A stretch of 45,759 bases of DNA from Bacteroidota bacterium (GTDB taxonomy: Bacteria; Bacteroidota; Bacteroidia; UKL13-3): the NCBI GenBank assembly GCA_947492885.1, contig CANLPK010000014.1, positions 1-45,759 of the forward strand, given 5' to 3'. The position numbers were made by a program, and so were the translations under genes. Positions 43,824-45,759 of this stretch are shown here, one piece after another. The notes under the pieces are model-generated. The model did no database searches. It was not told where the DNA came from and worked only from the letters and a program-made list of their open reading frames with translations. How positions within the stretch are numbered: the stretch's first letter is position 1; the number at the start of each line of letters is the position of its first letter.

Positions 43824-43847
43824 AAAGGGGAAAATCAATTCCCCTTT
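43824..43847 (+). terminator. Possible hairpin terminator after the FecR-like gene
   Basis: AAAGGGGAA pairs with TTCCCCTTT (9 bp) around a 6-nt loop, 6 bases after the stop. No T run follows, so termination is uncertain. Confidence 0.5.
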
Positions 43848-44070
43848 AATGAAACAAAAACTAATGAAAAAAAAGTGAATGGAGACGTTTGATTAATGAA
43901 AATCAAACAGAGACCTCACATTCAAACTCGAATTTGCAAGTTCCGTGCCAAATAATAAACAACATTCTTATTGCCTGTTTTTCAATGGCTTTTTCTTGAT
44001 TTAATTAATTTTTTCTTTTTCGCATTTTCTGTTGGCAGATTTAGTTACAGCAATTATATTCGTAGCATAA

Positions 44071-45759
44071 ATGCTTAAAAACAGTATCTTGGTTCTGATA
44101 TTCATCGGATTAATCAGAATTTCGTCCTATGCCCAACTTCACGAATCGTTTAGCGATGGCAATTTCACGACTAACCCAACTTGGATTGGCGATACTTCCT
44201 ACTGGAAGATTGTTGGGCAACAACTCAATAGCAATGGGCCTCCTACGAGCAGCAGCGCGCAATTATGCACCCGCAATAACCTGTCACAAAATGTGGTTTG
44301 GGAATTTTATGTCAACCTCAAGTTTGCCACATCGTCAGTAAATTATACGGATATCTTCTTAATAAGTGATTCGGCCAACTTAATGGGCCTGAATTCAGGT
44401 ATTTTTGTAAGAATTGGAAATACAAATGATGAGATAAGCCTGTATAGAAAGGATACAGGGGCTATTACCAAGCTGATCGATGGAATTGATGGAAGATTGG
44501 CTAGCACGAGCTCTAATAGCTTTAAAATTCGAGTTAGCCGGGATTTAAACAACCTATTCGAACTTTACGATGATGCCTCTGGAACAGGAAATAATTTTGT
44601 CTTAGAAGGTACGGTACATGAAAACAACTATCCTTCCAAATTTTGGAGCTTTTTGCCATATTTTGGAATGGCAATTCATTACTCCAGTTCCAACTTACAG
44701 AAGTTTTTCTTTGATGATTTTATAATACAAACCATTACACCTGATACCACTTCACCTATTCTTGATAGTATTTTGGTATTAGATAGTATTCATTGTCGAT
44801 TACAATATAATGAGCCTCTTGATTCGATGATGGCTATAAATTGTTCTAATTATTTGTTGAATAAAAAAATTAGCCCCATTATTTCAACTCTTAATTCTAA
44901 TAATCGAACTCAAATCACACTCTCTTTTAGCGTCCCTTTCGAGCCCAATACTTTGCAATTTCTTGAGGTAAGAAATCAGAAAGATTTAATTGGCAATCAA
45001 AGATGGCTTGATACCGCCAATTTCAAATTCCGTGTTGTGCAAAATGGAGATCTTGTAATCAATGAAATTTTTGCCGACCCATCACCATCGATTGGATTGC
45101 CTAATTATGAATTTATTGAACTATGGAATACTTCTTCAGATGAAATCAACTTACAAGGTTTTTCAATTACAGATGGAAGTAGCACCGCAATTTTACCCAA
45201 CTACATTTTACAACCTGATAGTTTTGTAGTTGTTAGTACTACATCGTCATCTAATATATATGCTACCTATGGAAACAGTGTTGTTGTAAGCAATTTCCCA
45301 AGTTTGAATAATGACGCCGATCAATTAAAATTATTGAGGATAGATGGCAGTTTAATTGACGAAGTAAACTACCAAACAAGCTGGTACAACAACCCTCTTA
45401 AAAGTGAAGGTGGATGGACTCTTGAGCTCATTAACCCCCGTTTACGTTGCAAGGGGAAATATAATTGGAGTGCATCCGAAAATCAGAAGCTTGGAGGAAC
45501 ACCTGGTATGCCTAATTCTATCTATAATGCTGTTGCGGACACGATCTCTCCAAGGTTAATAAGTTTTCAAATATTCAATGACTCAAGTGCACTTTTGATT
45601 TTCAATAGTACTATGGATAGTACATCGGTGTCCACAATTGCAACAACTTCCACTCAATTTATTGAGCATCTATCTATCTTAAATAAAAGTGCAGATAGCA
45701 TCCTTATTGAATTTTCACCTTTATTAAATAAGGCATCTTATGGTTTTAATTTTTCTGAT
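44071..45759 (+). CDS. Secreted lamin-tail domain surface protein, 3' end outside window
   Basis: The frame starts at ATG 44071 and is open to the last base (563 codons seen). Signal peptide about 1-22 (RISSYAQ). An N-terminal beta-sandwich of LamG-like look (about 23-215: FSDGNFTTNPTWIGD, FFFDDFIIQ), an Ig-like part beginning DTTSPILDSILV (about 225-325), a lamin-tail domain (VINEIFADPSPSIGLPNYEF, FIELWNTSSDEINL, about 330-480) and the start of a second Ig-like module (DTISPRLISF). This order is common in Bacteroidota outer proteins that end in a T9SS sorting domain or an integrin-like segment; that end is not seen. Role unknown, probably cell-surface. Confidence 0.83.
   Translation, partial: MLKNSILVLIFIGLIRISSYAQLHESFSDGNFTTNPTWIGDTSYWKIVGQQLNSNGPPTSSSAQLCTRNNLSQNVVWEFYVNLKFATSSVNYTDIFLISDSANLMGLNSGIFVRIGNTNDEISLYRKDTGAITKLIDGIDGRLASTSSNSFKIRVSRDLNNLFELYDDASGTGNNFVLEGTVHENNYPSKFWSFLPYFGMAIHYSSSNLQKFFFDDFIIQTITPDTTSPILDSILVLDSIHCRLQYNEPLDSMMAINCSNYLLNKKISPIISTLNSNNRTQITLSFSVPFEPNTLQFLEVRNQKDLIGNQRWLDTANFKFRVVQNGDLVINEIFADPSPSIGLPNYEFIELWNTSSDEINLQGFSITDGSSTAILPNYILQPDSFVVVSTTSSSNIYATYGNSVVVSNFPSLNNDADQLKLLRIDGSLIDEVNYQTSWYNNPLKSEGGWTLELINPRLRCKGKYNWSASENQKLGGTPGMPNSIYNAVADTISPRLISFQIFNDSSALLIFNSTMDSTSVSTIATTSTQFIEHLSILNKSADSILIEFSPLLNKASYGFNFSD

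Noticed and set aside
44032-44062. TTGG, 19-nt spacer, TATATTCG before the lamin-tail gene as a promoter
   Set aside because: Each box differs from consensus by one base. It fits the leaderless pattern, but I do not list it as a feature without an exact match.

Overview
The window is a gene-dense, AT-rich chromosomal stretch from a member of the Bacteroidota. Reasons: several large secreted proteins end in a type IX secretion (T9SS) C-terminal sorting domain; families largely confined to this phylum occur (DUF5777 and DUF5916 barrels, cytoplasm-to-outer-membrane anti-sigma protein, CtpA-like S41 protease); recognisable promoters fit the Bacteroidota -33/-7 consensus (TTTG, about 19 nt, TAnnTTTG); start codons have no clear Shine-Dalgarno sequences. 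The exact order cannot be fixed from this sequence. No tRNA, rRNA, CRISPR array, insertion sequence or prophage gene was seen.

Layout. 1-4.5 kb: tail of a molybdopterin oxidoreductase, a secreted thioredoxin-like protein, a KirBac-type K+ channel, a TatD nuclease, a flavin-reductase-like protein and an ADP-ribose-type NUDIX hydrolase. 4.6-7.6 kb: a tight three-gene operon, DUF4956 membrane protein - HlyD-like adaptor - TolC-like outer-membrane protein, with no ABC or other classical pump. 7.7-12.5 kb: secreted GH13 amylase divergent from 6-phosphofructokinase, then an acyltransferase-3 and a PAP2 phosphatase. 12.6-21.5 kb: cell-surface proteins: CotH-kinase/lamin-tail protein, a small operon (lipoprotein with a cytochrome-like motif, 52-residue basic protein, DUF5777 barrel), an eight-repeat PKD protein and a beta-propeller-like/DUF11 protein.

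21.5-25.4 kb: on the minus strand, a CtpA-like protease, an ECF sigma factor, and a protein with an anti-sigma-like N-terminus, one transmembrane helix, a low-complexity linker and a C-terminal outer-membrane barrel. The anti-sigma gene lies in the same frame as the sigma gene, separated by one stop codon, and opens with a TTG. Its cytoplasmic part is a fourfold tandem repeat. It is followed by the two T9SS cargo genes, so the cluster may be a sensor linking the outer membrane or secretion state to transcription.

25.6-29.2 kb: TonB, PstS-like lipoprotein and TPR protein. 29.3-37.1 kb: DUF5916 barrel, GlnS and GltX side by side, HutI, and a strongly driven secreted or lipo-protein of unknown function. 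37.2-45.8 kb: DnaB helicase, BrkB/YihY membrane protein, hotdog thioesterase, MltG, a CHASE2 sensor without an output domain translationally overlapped by a FecR-like secreted protein, and the start of another lamin-tail surface protein cut by the window edge.

The points most worth following up are the sigma/dual-membrane anti-sigma module, the DUF4956-HlyD-TolC operon, and the repeated placement of exact -7 boxes 3-6 nt before ATG codons, which suggests leaderless mRNAs.
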